DNA of 64,000 nt, from the NCBI GenBank assembly GCA_016710785.1, contig JADJUE010000002.1:434001-498000 (forward strand), in the 5' to 3' direction. Below are positions 33,217 through 42,392 of the stretch, in pieces. Positions within the stretch are counted from its first letter, which is position 1. Each line of letters begins with the position of its first letter. The stretch comes from Candidatus Epilinea brevis (GTDB taxonomy: Bacteria > Chloroflexota > Anaerolineae > Epilineales > Epilineaceae). A model generated the notes under the pieces. That model searched no databases and was not told the DNA's origin. It saw only the letters and a program-made list of their open reading frames with translations. The translations under genes and the position numbers were made by a program.

Positions 33217-34008
33217 ATGAACACACCCATTCTGCAGATCAGCGACCTTCATGCCGGCTTGGAGGACAAGCCCATCCTGCGCGGCCTGAGCCTGACCGTG
33301 CGGCCCGGCGAGGTCCATGCCATCATGGGCCCCAACGGCAGCGGCAAGAGCACGCTGGCCGGCGTCCTGGCGGGGCGCGAGGAATACATCGTCAGCGGCG
33401 GCTCGGTGCTCTACAAGGGCCAGGACCTGTTGGAGATGGAGCCCGAGGACCGCGCTCGCGAGGGCCTGTTCCTGGCCTTCCAGTACCCGGTGGAGATCCC
33501 CGGCGTGTCCAACACCTACTTTCTGCGCGCCGCGCTCAACGCCATCCGCAAGCATCGCGGCCAGCCGGGCATCGATCCGGTGAACTTCATCAAGCTGGTG
33601 CGCCAGAAGGCCGCGATGGTGAAGATGGACGAGGCCCTGGTCAAGCGCAACCTCAACGAGGGCTTCTCCGGGGGCGAGAAGAAGCGCAACGAGATCTTTC
33701 ACATGGCCGTGCTGGAGCCCACCTTGGCCATCCTGGACGAGACCGACTCCGGGCTGGACATCGACGCCTTGCGCTCGGTGGCCGAGGGCGTCAACATCCT
33801 GCGCGGCCCAGAGCGGGCCTTCGTGGTCATCACCCATTACCAGCGCCTGCTCGACTACATCGTGCCCGACGTGGTGCATGTGCTGGTGGACGGCCGCATC
33901 GTCCGCTCCGGTGGCAAGGAACTGGCCCTGGAGTTGGAGGAGCGCGGCTACGCCGAGCTGGAGGCCCAGTCCCGCAGCGAGAACCAGCCCGCCCTGGCGG
34001 CTGGATGA
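33217..34008 (+). CDS. sufC: Fe-S assembly ATPase SufC
   Basis: 263 residues, ABC-type ATPase of the SufBCD complex. Walker A GPNGSGKST, Q-loop FQYPVEIPGVSN, signature FSGGEKKRNEI, Walker B LAILDETDSGLDIDAL and switch His in VITHYQRLL. Overlaps sufD by 4 bp (ATGA). Confidence 0.97.
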   Translation: MNTPILQISDLHAGLEDKPILRGLSLTVRPGEVHAIMGPNGSGKSTLAGVLAGREEYIVSGGSVLYKGQDLLEMEPEDRAREGLFLAFQYPVEIPGVSNTYFLRAALNAIRKHRGQPGIDPVNFIKLVRQKAAMVKMDEALVKRNLNEGFSGGEKKRNEIFHMAVLEPTLAILDETDSGLDIDALRSVAEGVNILRGPERAFVVITHYQRLLDYIVPDVVHVLVDGRIVRSGGKELALELEERGYAELEAQSRSENQPALAAG

Positions 34009-35387
34009 ACGGGCGCAGCGCCATGAGCAACGCCATCACCATGCCTCCCAACCCCGTGGCCTCCGCCCAGCTGGAGCCTTTCCTGGCGGACTTCAGGGCC
34101 TTCGACTCCCGCCAGAACGGCTCAGAGCCCCTGGCGGTCAAGCAACTGCGGCAGGCCGGTATCGCCAGCCTGGCGGCCACGGGCTTCCCCAGCACCCGCT
34201 TGGAAGCCTGGCGCCTGACGGACATCGATCCCATCCTGCAGGGGCATTACCAGCATCCGGTCGCCGCGCCGACGGTGGACGCCGCGGCCTTGATCCCCCA
34301 TCGCCTGGCGGGCTGTGCCAGCCTGGTGCTGGTCGACGGCCATTTCAGCGCCGACCTCTCCGATCTCTCCGGATTGTCGGAAGGTGTCTGGGCCGGCAGC
34401 CTGGCGGAGGCCTTGCGCCATCCGGAACTGCTGGCTTTGGAGACCCTGGGGCGCATCGCCAGGTTCGGGGACCCCGCCCAGGCCTTCGTTGCCCTGAGCA
34501 CGGCCTTCGTCCGCGACGGAGCCTACCTCCAGGTGGCCCCCGGCAAGGCGATCGAGCGCCCCATCCAGGTGCTGATGCTCGCCAGCGGCGGGTCGACGGT
34601 CAGCTACCCGCGCAACCTCTTTGTGACGGGCGCCGCCTCGCAGCTGACGGTCATCGAGACCTTCGTCAGCTTGAATGAAAGCGCCCATTTCAGCTGCCCG
34701 GTCACAGAGATCGCCGTCGGGCCGGCGGCCAACGTCGACCATTATCGGGTGCAGAAGGAGAACCGCGCGGCGCATCACGTGGCCTCCCTGGTGCTGCGCC
34801 AGGACCAGAACTCGGTCTTCAACTCCCATTCGGTGATGCATGGCGGTGCCTTGGTGCGCAACGACGTGGTGGCCCTGTTGGAGGCGGAGGGCGTCAGCTG
34901 CACGCTCAACGGCCTGTACGTGGTCAGCGGCAAGCAGCGTGTGGACAACCAGATGCTGGTGGAGCACGCGAAGCCCCACGGCTACAGCCACGAACTGTAC
35001 AAGGGCATCCTGGACGAAGAGGCGCGGGCCAACTTCCTGGGCAAGATCCACGTGCATCCGGGCGCCCAGCAGACGGACGCCGTGCAGGCCAACCGCAACC
35101 TCATCCTGTCCAAGGGCGCCATCGCCCATTCCAACCCGCAGCTGGAGATCTTCGCCGACGACGTCAAATGCACCCACGGCTCCACGGTGGGCCAGCTGGA
35201 TCCGGACGCTGTCTTCTACCTGCGCTCGCGGGGCATCGGCCAGGAGGCGGCGCGCAGCATCCTGACCTATGCCTTCGCCGCCGACATTGTCGAGCGCATC
35301 AAGGTGCCAGCCCTGCGCACCGATCTGGAGAGCTTCCTCTTCAACCTGCTGCCGGAAGGCGACGTGGTCCGGCAGATGGCGATCTAG
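34005..35387 (+). CDS. sufD: Fe-S assembly protein SufD
   Basis: 460 residues. SufB paralogue and its partner in the scaffold: N-terminal helical part (FPSTRLEAWRLTDI), beta-helix core (VTGAASQLTVIETFVS, VDNQMLVEHAKPHGYSHELYKGIL) and the conserved DDVKCTHGSTVGQLD with FYLRSRGIG. ATG 34005 overlaps the sufC stop; ATG 34023 is a second candidate. Confidence 0.96.
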   Translation: MNGRSAMSNAITMPPNPVASAQLEPFLADFRAFDSRQNGSEPLAVKQLRQAGIASLAATGFPSTRLEAWRLTDIDPILQGHYQHPVAAPTVDAAALIPHRLAGCASLVLVDGHFSADLSDLSGLSEGVWAGSLAEALRHPELLALETLGRIARFGDPAQAFVALSTAFVRDGAYLQVAPGKAIERPIQVLMLASGGSTVSYPRNLFVTGAASQLTVIETFVSLNESAHFSCPVTEIAVGPAANVDHYRVQKENRAAHHVASLVLRQDQNSVFNSHSVMHGGALVRNDVVALLEAEGVSCTLNGLYVVSGKQRVDNQMLVEHAKPHGYSHELYKGILDEEARANFLGKIHVHPGAQQTDAVQANRNLILSKGAIAHSNPQLEIFADDVKCTHGSTVGQLDPDAVFYLRSRGIGQEAARSILTYAFAADIVERIKVPALRTDLESFLFNLLPEGDVVRQMAI

Positions 35388-35843
35388 ATGGATGACCTGG
35401 CCGATCTCTACCAGGAGATCATCCTGGACCACAGCCGGCGGCCTCGCGGTCAGGGCCGTATCGCTGCGCCCGACGCCCATGCCGAGGGCTACAACCCGCT
35501 CTGCGGCGACCGCATCAGCCTGGACCTGGATCTCGCCGATGGCCGCGTGGCGCAGGCGGTCTTCCAGGGCCAGGGCTGCGCCATCAGCCAGGCTTCGGCC
35601 TCCCTCCTGACGGAGACGGTGCAAGGCCGCACGGTGGAAGAGGCCCGCGCTCTGGCGGCGCAGATGTTCGCCCTCGTGGCGGGCGACCTGGCGGCGGCGG
35701 AAGCCGTGGACTTCGACGAGCAGGCGGAGGCCCTGGCGGCCTTTGCCGGCGTCCGCGACTATCCCAGCCGCGTCAAGTGCGCCACCTTGGCCTGGCACGC
35801 ACTGAAGCAAGCCCTGGACGAGGCGGCGGCCGCGGGGGTCTGA
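35388..35843 (+). CDS. sufU: SufU sulfur-transfer protein
   Basis: 151 residues, starting immediately after the sufD stop. Zinc-binding IscU-like fold with its Asp/Cys ligands: NPLCGDRI, GQGCAISQAS and SRVKCATLAWHAL. In SUF systems of this type SufU takes persulfide sulfur from SufS. Typical of Gram-positive and Chloroflexota operons. Confidence 0.95.
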   Translation: MDDLADLYQEIILDHSRRPRGQGRIAAPDAHAEGYNPLCGDRISLDLDLADGRVAQAVFQGQGCAISQASASLLTETVQGRTVEEARALAAQMFALVAGDLAAAEAVDFDEQAEALAAFAGVRDYPSRVKCATLAWHALKQALDEAAAAGV

Positions 35844-35964
35844 GCCCGCGGCTTTCGATGTCCCGCTCGATGACCCGCCTGCTGACCCGCCCGGCAATTC
35901 GGCTGGCCATCCAGTTGACAGTCCGGTTGCCGATCCGGCCCATGGCCCGTCCCATGGCTGATCC

Positions 35965-36882
35965 ATGACCGCCCATCGCCCGCTCAGCCCAGCCGATGCC
36001 GGGCGCCTTCTGGGCCTGGCGGCCCTTTGGGGACTGTCCTTCCCCTTGCAGCATTTTGCCGCGCCGGTACTGGGCTTTGTCACCGTCGCCTGGACGCGGG
36101 TGGCGGTGGCCGGGGTCATGCTGCTGGCGGTGCTGCGGGTCGTGCGCCAGCCCTTGGGACTCCGCCGGCACGGCCGGGACTACCTGGTGCTGGGGCTGGT
36201 GAACACGGCGGTGCCCTTTACGCTCTTCCCCCTAGCCCTGGGTCCTGCCTTCCTCACGCCCTCCGCCCTGGCCTCGGTGATCAACGCCACCAGCCCGCTT
36301 TGGGGCAGCTTCTTCGGTCTGCTCTGGCTGCGTGACCGGGTGACGCCGCGACAGCTCATCGGCCTGGCCCTCGGCCTGGCGGGCGTGGTGGTCACGACCG
36401 GCTGGCGGCCGGGCGCCCTGCCGCCCAAGGCCCTGATGGGAATCGGCCTCTGCCTGGCGGCCGCGGCCTGCTATGGCTGGGCCTCGGTCTTCACCAAGCG
36501 CCGCTTGGGCGGCGCCCCGCCATTGGGCATGGCGGCCAGCAGCCAGGTGGCGGCCACGGTCTGGCTGACCCCGCTGATGATCGCCCACCGCCTACCCACG
36601 GCGGTTCCCGGCACCTATTGGGCCATCGCTCTGTTCATCGGCCTGGCCTGCACGGGCCTGGCCTACATCCTCTACTACCGCCTGATCATGGACCTGGGAC
36701 CCGCACGGGCCTTGACGGTGACCTTTCTCATCCCCGTCTTCGGCGTGCTCTGGAGCCGGCTGCTGCTGGGCGAGGCCATCGGGCCGAGCCTCCTGGTGGG
36801 CGGAGCCTTGGTGCTGGCGGGGACGGCGTTGGTGACGGGCTTATCCCTTGGTTCCAAGCGACGGGAGACGAAGCATGGCTGA
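35965..36882 (+). CDS. DMT-superfamily EamA transporter inside the suf operon
   Basis: 305 residues with about ten membrane helices in two EamA repeats (LGLAALWGLSFPLQHF, LIGLALGLAGVVVTTGW, then LAYILYYRLIMDLG, LLVGGALVLAGTALVTG). Such proteins export amino acids or small metabolites. It sits between sufU and sufS and overlaps sufS by 8 bp, so it is co-translated with it. Cysteine or a related thiol is a tempting substrate because SufS consumes cysteine, but nothing in the sequence proves it. Confidence 0.85.
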   Translation: MTAHRPLSPADAGRLLGLAALWGLSFPLQHFAAPVLGFVTVAWTRVAVAGVMLLAVLRVVRQPLGLRRHGRDYLVLGLVNTAVPFTLFPLALGPAFLTPSALASVINATSPLWGSFFGLLWLRDRVTPRQLIGLALGLAGVVVTTGWRPGALPPKALMGIGLCLAAAACYGWASVFTKRRLGGAPPLGMAASSQVAATVWLTPLMIAHRLPTAVPGTYWAIALFIGLACTGLAYILYYRLIMDLGPARALTVTFLIPVFGVLWSRLLLGEAIGPSLLVGGALVLAGTALVTGLSLGSKRRETKHG

Positions 36883-38134
36883 CCCGATGGCCGATCCGAA
36901 GTCCGACCGCGGCGCGTCGCTGGACCCCCACCGCATCCGCGCCGACTTCCCCATCCTCCAGCGCCAGGTGCGCCGCAGGCCCCTCGTGTACCTCGACAGC
37001 GCTGCCACCACCCAGAAGCCGCTGGCGGTGCTGGAGGCGATGGACCATTACTACCGGCAGTCCAACGCCAACGTCCACCGCGGCGTGCACACCCTGGCCG
37101 AGGAGGCGACGGCGCTCTACGAGGGCGCTCGGCGCAAGGTGGCGGCCTTCATCGGGGCAACCGACCCCGCCGAGCTGATCTTCACCCGCGGGACGACGGA
37201 GGCCATCAACCTGGTGGCAGCTTCCTGGGGTGCCGCTCTCAAGCCCGGCGATGTGATCGCGGTCACGGAGATGGAGCACCACGCCAACCTGGTGCCCTGG
37301 CAGTTGGCGGCGGCCAAGGCGGGCGCGGAGATCCGTGCCATTCCGATCACTGATGGGGGGCTGCTGGACCTGGACGCCCTGGACCGGGTGATCGACGAAC
37401 GTTGCCGGATGATCGCCTTCACCCTGGTGTCCAACGTCCTGGGCACGCGCAACCCGGTGGCGCCGCTGGTCGCCGCGGCGCGGCGCGTGGGCGCGCGTGT
37501 TTTGGTGGACGCGGCCCAGGCCGCCCCGCAACTGGCTCTGGACGTGACCGCCCTGGGCGTGGACTTCCTGGCCTTCAGCTCCCACAAGATGGGCGGCCCC
37601 ACGGGCATCGGCGCCCTGTGGGGTCGGCGCGCCCTGCTGGACGCGATGCCCCCCTACCAGGGTGGCGGGGAGATGATCCAGCGGGTGACGATCCAGTCCA
37701 GCACCTGGGCCGAGCTGCCGCAGAAGTTCGAGGCGGGCACGCCGGCCATCGCCGAGGCGGTGGGCTGGGGGGCGGCGGTGGATTACCTGACGGGCCTGGG
37801 CATGGACGCGGTCGCCCGCCACGAGGAAGAGGTGACGGCCTACGCCCTGCAGCGCCTGGGTGAGATCCCGGGCCTTACGATCCACGGTCCGCTGGTGAAC
37901 CGCGGCGGGGCGATCAGCTTCAGCCTGGCCGGCGCCCATCCGCATGACATCGCCACGATCCTGGACACGCGAGGCATCGCGGTGCGTGCGGGCCATCACT
38001 GCGCCCAGCCGCTGCACGCCCGGCTGGGGATCCCCGCGTCCTCGCGGGCCTCGGTGTGGGTCTACACGGTGCGCGAGGAGATCGACGCCTTGGCGGAAGG
38101 CTTGCTGGCGGTGGGGCGGGTGCTAGGGGGGTGA
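36875..38134 (+). CDS. sufS: cysteine desulfurase SufS
   Basis: 419 residues, PLP enzyme that takes sulfur from cysteine for cluster assembly. PLP Lys in SSHKMGGPTG, active-site Cys in GHHCAQPLH, and YLDSAATTQKP, NVHRGVHTLAEEAT, EMEHHANLVPW. ATG 36875 overlaps the eamA stop. The first 15 residues (MADPMADPKSDRGAS) are a loose repeat not shared with the family. Confidence 0.96.
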   Translation: MADPMADPKSDRGASLDPHRIRADFPILQRQVRRRPLVYLDSAATTQKPLAVLEAMDHYYRQSNANVHRGVHTLAEEATALYEGARRKVAAFIGATDPAELIFTRGTTEAINLVAASWGAALKPGDVIAVTEMEHHANLVPWQLAAAKAGAEIRAIPITDGGLLDLDALDRVIDERCRMIAFTLVSNVLGTRNPVAPLVAAARRVGARVLVDAAQAAPQLALDVTALGVDFLAFSSHKMGGPTGIGALWGRRALLDAMPPYQGGGEMIQRVTIQSSTWAELPQKFEAGTPAIAEAVGWGAAVDYLTGLGMDAVARHEEEVTAYALQRLGEIPGLTIHGPLVNRGGAISFSLAGAHPHDIATILDTRGIAVRAGHHCAQPLHARLGIPASSRASVWVYTVREEIDALAEGLLAVGRVLGG

Positions 38135-38213
38135 GCGGGAATCCGGCGCGAACTTGACTCCTTCCGGTGAACCACTTGACTTCGCCCTCCGCCCTGGGCA
38201 TCCTCCTCCCGCC

Positions 38214-39173
38214 ATGACCCTCGACCCGTTCCGCAATCCAGGCATTCCCCTGGACCTCGAGCGCGTCGCCGCCATCCGCGTCAACCGCAGCGCCGTCGAG
38301 CGGCGGGCGGCCAGCCTCCTGGGGCGGCGATCGGTCAAGCAGGCCTGGCAGGCGGCCTGGCTGCTCAGGGCCATCACCTGCATCGACCTGACCACCCTCG
38401 GCGGCGATGACACGCCGGGCAATGTCCGGCGGCTCTGCGCCAAGGCGCGGCGGCCGGTGCGGGCCGATCTCCTGGAGGCCTTGGGCGCCGCGCATCTGGG
38501 CATCCGGGTGGGGGCCGTCTGCGTCTATCACGCCTATGTGGCCGAGGCGGCGGACGCCCTGGCCGGCTCCGGCATTCCCGTGGCCGCCGTGTCCACCGGC
38601 TTTCCCGCCGGCCTCAGCCCGATGGCCGAGCGCATCCGCGAGATCCAGGCCTCCGTGGTGGCCGGCGCGGCCGAAATCGATGTGGTCATCACCCGCGCCC
38701 ATGTGTTGACCGGCCACTGGCAGGCCTTGTACGACGAGGTGCGCGCCTTCCGCGAAGCCTGCGGGGCGGCCCACCTGAAGGTCATCCTGGCCACGGGCGA
38801 GTTGGGCACCCTGGGCAACGTCGCAAAAGCCAGTTGGGTGGCGATGATGGCCGGGGCTGACTTCATCAAGACCTCCACCGGCAAGGAGGCGGTCAACGCC
38901 ACCCTGCCCGTGGGTCTGGTGATGGCGCGCCAGATCAGGGCCTACCAGGAGGAGACCGGTTTCGCCGTGGGTTTCAAGCCCGCGGGCGGCATCCGCAAGG
39001 CGAAGCAGTGCCTGGACTGGCTGATCCTGATGAAGGAAGAGCTGGGCGACGGCTGGCTGCATTCGGAGCGCTTCCGTTTCGGCGCCAGCGGCCTGCTCAG
39101 CGACATCGAGCGGCAGCTGGAGCATGCCGCGACAGGCTACTACTCGGCCGACCAACGCCATCCGATGGTCTGA
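38214..39173 (+). CDS. deoC: deoxyribose-phosphate aldolase
   Basis: 319 residues. Splits 2-deoxyribose 5-phosphate into acetaldehyde and glyceraldehyde 3-phosphate. Schiff-base Lys in FIKTSTGKEAVNAT, second Lys in GFKPAGGIRKAKQ, plus CIDLTTL and EIDVVITRA. It is the longer form of the family with about 60 residues before the barrel. ATG 38214 is preferred to an upstream TTG at 38154. Followed by the aldehyde dehydrogenase gene, which can oxidise the acetaldehyde. Confidence 0.94.
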   Translation: MTLDPFRNPGIPLDLERVAAIRVNRSAVERRAASLLGRRSVKQAWQAAWLLRAITCIDLTTLGGDDTPGNVRRLCAKARRPVRADLLEALGAAHLGIRVGAVCVYHAYVAEAADALAGSGIPVAAVSTGFPAGLSPMAERIREIQASVVAGAAEIDVVITRAHVLTGHWQALYDEVRAFREACGAAHLKVILATGELGTLGNVAKASWVAMMAGADFIKTSTGKEAVNATLPVGLVMARQIRAYQEETGFAVGFKPAGGIRKAKQCLDWLILMKEELGDGWLHSERFRFGASGLLSDIERQLEHAATGYYSADQRHPMV

Positions 39174-39216
39174 AGCGATGGTCGGGAGCCAAGGGTCTGC
39201 ACAAGGCAGGGAATTC

Positions 39217-41730
39217 ATGAGCAGCAGCATCGCTGAGACCTTCGCCACCATGGCCTACGGTCCCGCGCCTGAGGGCAGCGGTCCGGCCCTGGACTGGATC
39301 CGGGCCCATGACGGGCGTTTCGGGCATTGGATCGCTGGCGCCTGGCGGCCGTCCGTGGATGGCCGGACCTTCGGCACGGCGAATCCGGCCACGGGCGTAC
39401 AGCTGGCCGAAGTGGCCCAAGGTGGACCCGCCGACGTGGACGCCGCGGTGGCCACCGCCCATGCCGCCTTGCCCGCCTGGTCCGGCCTGTCCGATCACGC
39501 CCGCGCCCGGCACCTGTATGCCCTGGCGCGCGAGATCCAGAAGCATGCCCGCCTGCTGGCGGTGCTCGAGAGCCTGGACAACGGCAAGCCCCTCCGCGAG
39601 TCGCGGGACCTGGACATCCCCCTGGCGGCCCGTCACTTCTACCACCATGCCGGCTGGGCCCAGCTGCGCGGCGCCGAGTTCCCCGGCCATGAGCCCCTGG
39701 GCGTGGTGGGACAGATCATCCCCTGGAACTTCCCGTTGCTCATGTTGGCCTGGAAGGTGGCGCCGGCCCTGGCGGCGGGCAACACCGTCGTGCTCAAGCC
39801 GGCCGAATTCACGCCCCTCAGCGCCCTGTGCTTCGCCGAGATCAGCCGTCAGGCCGGGCTTCCGCCGGGCGTCTTCAACCTGCTGACCGGCGACGGCGAG
39901 ACCGGCAAACTGCTGGTGGAGCACAGCGGCGTCGCCAAGATCGCCTTCACCGGCTCCACGGAGGTGGGGCGACAGATCCGCGTGGCCACCGCCGGCTCAG
40001 GCAAGAAGCTGACCCTGGAACTGGGCGGCAAGAGCCCCTTCATCGTCTTTCCTGATGCCGATCTGGACTCGGTGGTCGAAGGGGTGGTGGATGCCATCTG
40101 GTTCAACCAAGGGCAGGTCTGCTGCGCCGGCTCGCGGCTGCTGGTGCAAGAAGGCATCGCCGAGCCCTTGCTAGCCAAGCTGCGGGCGCGCATGGAGACC
40201 CTGCGCGTCGGCTCGCCCCTCGACAAGGCGGTGGACATGGGGGCCATCATCGCCCCGGTGCAGCTGGAGCGCATCCGCGCCTTGGTGGCGCAAGGGGCGG
40301 CGGAGGGCGCACGGCTCTGGCAGCCGACGTGGGCTGTTCCGTCGGAGGGCTGCTTCTATCCGCCCTCGCTGTTCACCGATGTGGCGCCGGCCTCCACCAT
40401 CGCCCAGGTGGAGATCTTCGGGCCGGTGCTGGTGGCCATGACCTTTCGCACTCCGGCTGAGGCCGTGGCCCTGGCCAACAACACGCCCTACGGCCTGGCC
40501 GCATCGGTATGGAGCGAGAGCCTCAGCCTGGCCCTCGACGTGGCGCCCAAGCTCAAGGCCGGCGTGGTTTGGGTGAACTGCAGCAACCTCTTCGACGCCG
40601 CCGCCGGCTTCGGCGGCTACCGCGAATCCGGCTTCGGGCGCGAGGGCGGTCGGGAGGGGATGTTCGCGTACCTGCGCTGGCCGGGCGACGTCGCGGGTTC
40701 AACTGGGGACACTGATCCGGATAGGGTAGCGGTGTCGGCGGTGAACCCGGTGGTGCCCTCGAACCCCGTGGTGCCATCGAATCCGATGGTGCCAACGGAT
40801 GCGGTGTCACCATCGCCAGCGGATGCCGTGATCTTGCGGCCCGGCGGCCCGTCCCCTGCATTCGCCGCCGATCCTGATGCCCTGCCGCCTATCGACCGCA
40901 CGTCCAAGCTCTACATCGGCGGCCGGCAGCAGCGGTCGGATTCAGGCTACTCCCGCCCGGTCCTGGGCGCTGACGGTGTGCTCCTGGGCCAGGTCGCCGA
41001 AGGCAACCGCAAAGACATCCGCAACGCGGTGGAGGCGGCGCACGCCGCATCCGGCTGGGGCGCCGCCTCTGGTCATGCCCGGGCGCAGGTGCTGTACTAC
41101 ATCGCCGAGAACCTGGCCTCGCGGGCGGAGGAGTTCGCGGCGCGCCTTGAGGCCATGACCGGCCAGGACCGCGAGGCTGGACAGCGGGAGGTCGAGGCCT
41201 CGATCGCCCGCCTCTTCAGCTACGCCGCCTGGGCCGACAAGCATGACGGCGCGGTCCATCAGGTGCCCATCCGCGGCGTCACCCTGGCGATGAACGAGCC
41301 CATAGGGGTCATGGGTGTAGCCGCGCCGGAGCAGAGCCCGCTGCTGGGGTTGGTGTCCCTGGCGGCCCCGGCGATGGCCATGGGCAACACCGTGGTGGCC
41401 CTCCCCTCGGAGGCCTATCCCTTGGCGGCCACCGACTTCTACTCCGTGCTGGAGGCCTCCGACCTGCCCGGCGGCGTGCTCAATGTCGTCACCGGCCCCA
41501 AAGCGGCCCTGGCCAAGGTCCTGGCCGAGCACCTGGACGTGGACGCATTCTGGTGGTTTGGCGACCGGGCCGGCGTACGGACGATCGAGGCCGCCTCGGC
41601 CGGCAACCTCAAGCGCACCTGGTGCGCTGCGGGCGATCGCGACTGGCTGGACGCGGCGCAGGGCGAGGGTCGCGCCTTTCTGCGCCAGGCCACCCAGGTG
41701 AAGAACATCTGGATTCCGTACGGTGACTGA
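39217..41730 (+). CDS. two-domain aldehyde dehydrogenase (ALDH16-like)
   Basis: 837 residues. The first domain is a complete ALDH: PWNFPLLM, TGSTEVGRQI, ELGGKSPFIV with the general-base Glu, and catalytic Cys near 302 in NQGQVCCAGS. A repetitive linker (NPVVPSN repeats, about 500-550) leads to a second ALDH-like domain that keeps the NAD fold (PIGVMGVAAPEQSPLL, GNTVVALPSE) but has no catalytic Cys block and stops early. This matches ALDH16, whose second domain is inactive and structural. Beside deoC it probably oxidises acetaldehyde. Start 39217 has AGGCAGGG upstream; ATG 39178 is also in frame. Confidence 0.85.
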   Translation: MSSSIAETFATMAYGPAPEGSGPALDWIRAHDGRFGHWIAGAWRPSVDGRTFGTANPATGVQLAEVAQGGPADVDAAVATAHAALPAWSGLSDHARARHLYALAREIQKHARLLAVLESLDNGKPLRESRDLDIPLAARHFYHHAGWAQLRGAEFPGHEPLGVVGQIIPWNFPLLMLAWKVAPALAAGNTVVLKPAEFTPLSALCFAEISRQAGLPPGVFNLLTGDGETGKLLVEHSGVAKIAFTGSTEVGRQIRVATAGSGKKLTLELGGKSPFIVFPDADLDSVVEGVVDAIWFNQGQVCCAGSRLLVQEGIAEPLLAKLRARMETLRVGSPLDKAVDMGAIIAPVQLERIRALVAQGAAEGARLWQPTWAVPSEGCFYPPSLFTDVAPASTIAQVEIFGPVLVAMTFRTPAEAVALANNTPYGLAASVWSESLSLALDVAPKLKAGVVWVNCSNLFDAAAGFGGYRESGFGREGGREGMFAYLRWPGDVAGSTGDTDPDRVAVSAVNPVVPSNPVVPSNPMVPTDAVSPSPADAVILRPGGPSPAFAADPDALPPIDRTSKLYIGGRQQRSDSGYSRPVLGADGVLLGQVAEGNRKDIRNAVEAAHAASGWGAASGHARAQVLYYIAENLASRAEEFAARLEAMTGQDREAGQREVEASIARLFSYAAWADKHDGAVHQVPIRGVTLAMNEPIGVMGVAAPEQSPLLGLVSLAAPAMAMGNTVVALPSEAYPLAATDFYSVLEASDLPGGVLNVVTGPKAALAKVLAEHLDVDAFWWFGDRAGVRTIEAASAGNLKRTWCAAGDRDWLDAAQGEGRAFLRQATQVKNIWIPYGD

Positions 41731-41823
41731 GCCGCCCCCCGCACCCACCAGCCTCCAGCGACCACGCCTCGCAGCCCCTACCCGCGACCCCTGTCCAAGG
41801 GGCGGCGTCGCGTCTGGCGCCGC

Positions 41824-42366
41824 CTATACCCTCTCGGCCAGTGCCAGCTGCACGATCCAGCCCGTGACGATGGCCAGCCCCGCCGCCGTCTCCACCGCGA
41901 TCGCCAGGCCCCAGCCCAGCACGTAACCGCAGCCGGCACGCAGCGAGCGCTGGTGGTCCTGGTCCTTCTTCAGCTCCAGCATGACCACCGTCAGGAAGGG
42001 CAGGCCCACCGCAGCGGGGATGGAGAGGCCACCGGTAAACGGCGCGAGGAGGACCATCGCCAGCCCCACGGCCATGGCGATGGCCACTGAGCGTCGCGAG
42101 GCGCCGGCGCGGTGGGCGACAGCCAGCGACAACCAGGTATCGGCGGTGCTGCCGGCCACCGCCAGGACGAAGGCCGCCGCCAGGATGAGCAGATCGATGG
42201 CCTGCAGCTGGCCTTGGCTCCATTGCCGGGCGTCATAACCGGCCAGGGCCAGCCACATGAAGGGCGGCCCCGGCACGGCCGGGATGGCGCAGCCCACCAG
42301 GCCCAGGAGCATGACGATCCATACGACGGTCTCGGCGAGGGGCAGGTCGAAGGAGGGCAGGGGCAT
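41824..42366 (-). CDS. DUF456 family membrane protein
   Basis: 180 residues, about five hydrophobic segments (VVWIVMLLGLVGCAIPAVPGPP, LLILAAAFVLAVAGSTADTW, IPAAVGLPFLTVVMLELKK). The Gly/Pro-rich first loop is typical of DUF456. Function unknown. It lies 26 bp after the AIM24-like gene, likely co-transcribed. Confidence 0.75.
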   Translation of the reverse strand: MPLPSFDLPLAETVVWIVMLLGLVGCAIPAVPGPPFMWLALAGYDARQWSQGQLQAIDLLILAAAFVLAVAGSTADTWLSLAVAHRAGASRRSVAIAMAVGLAMVLLAPFTGGLSIPAAVGLPFLTVVMLELKKDQDHQRSLRAGCGYVLGWGLAIAVETAAGLAIVTGWIVQLALAERV

Positions 42367-42392
42367 GGTGGGTGCCTGGCGCCGTGGCGCGC

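Noticed and set aside
41731..41823. terminator between the ALDH and DUF456 genes
   Set aside because: Only a weak 7-bp G+C stem with a 10-nt loop was found; not convincing.
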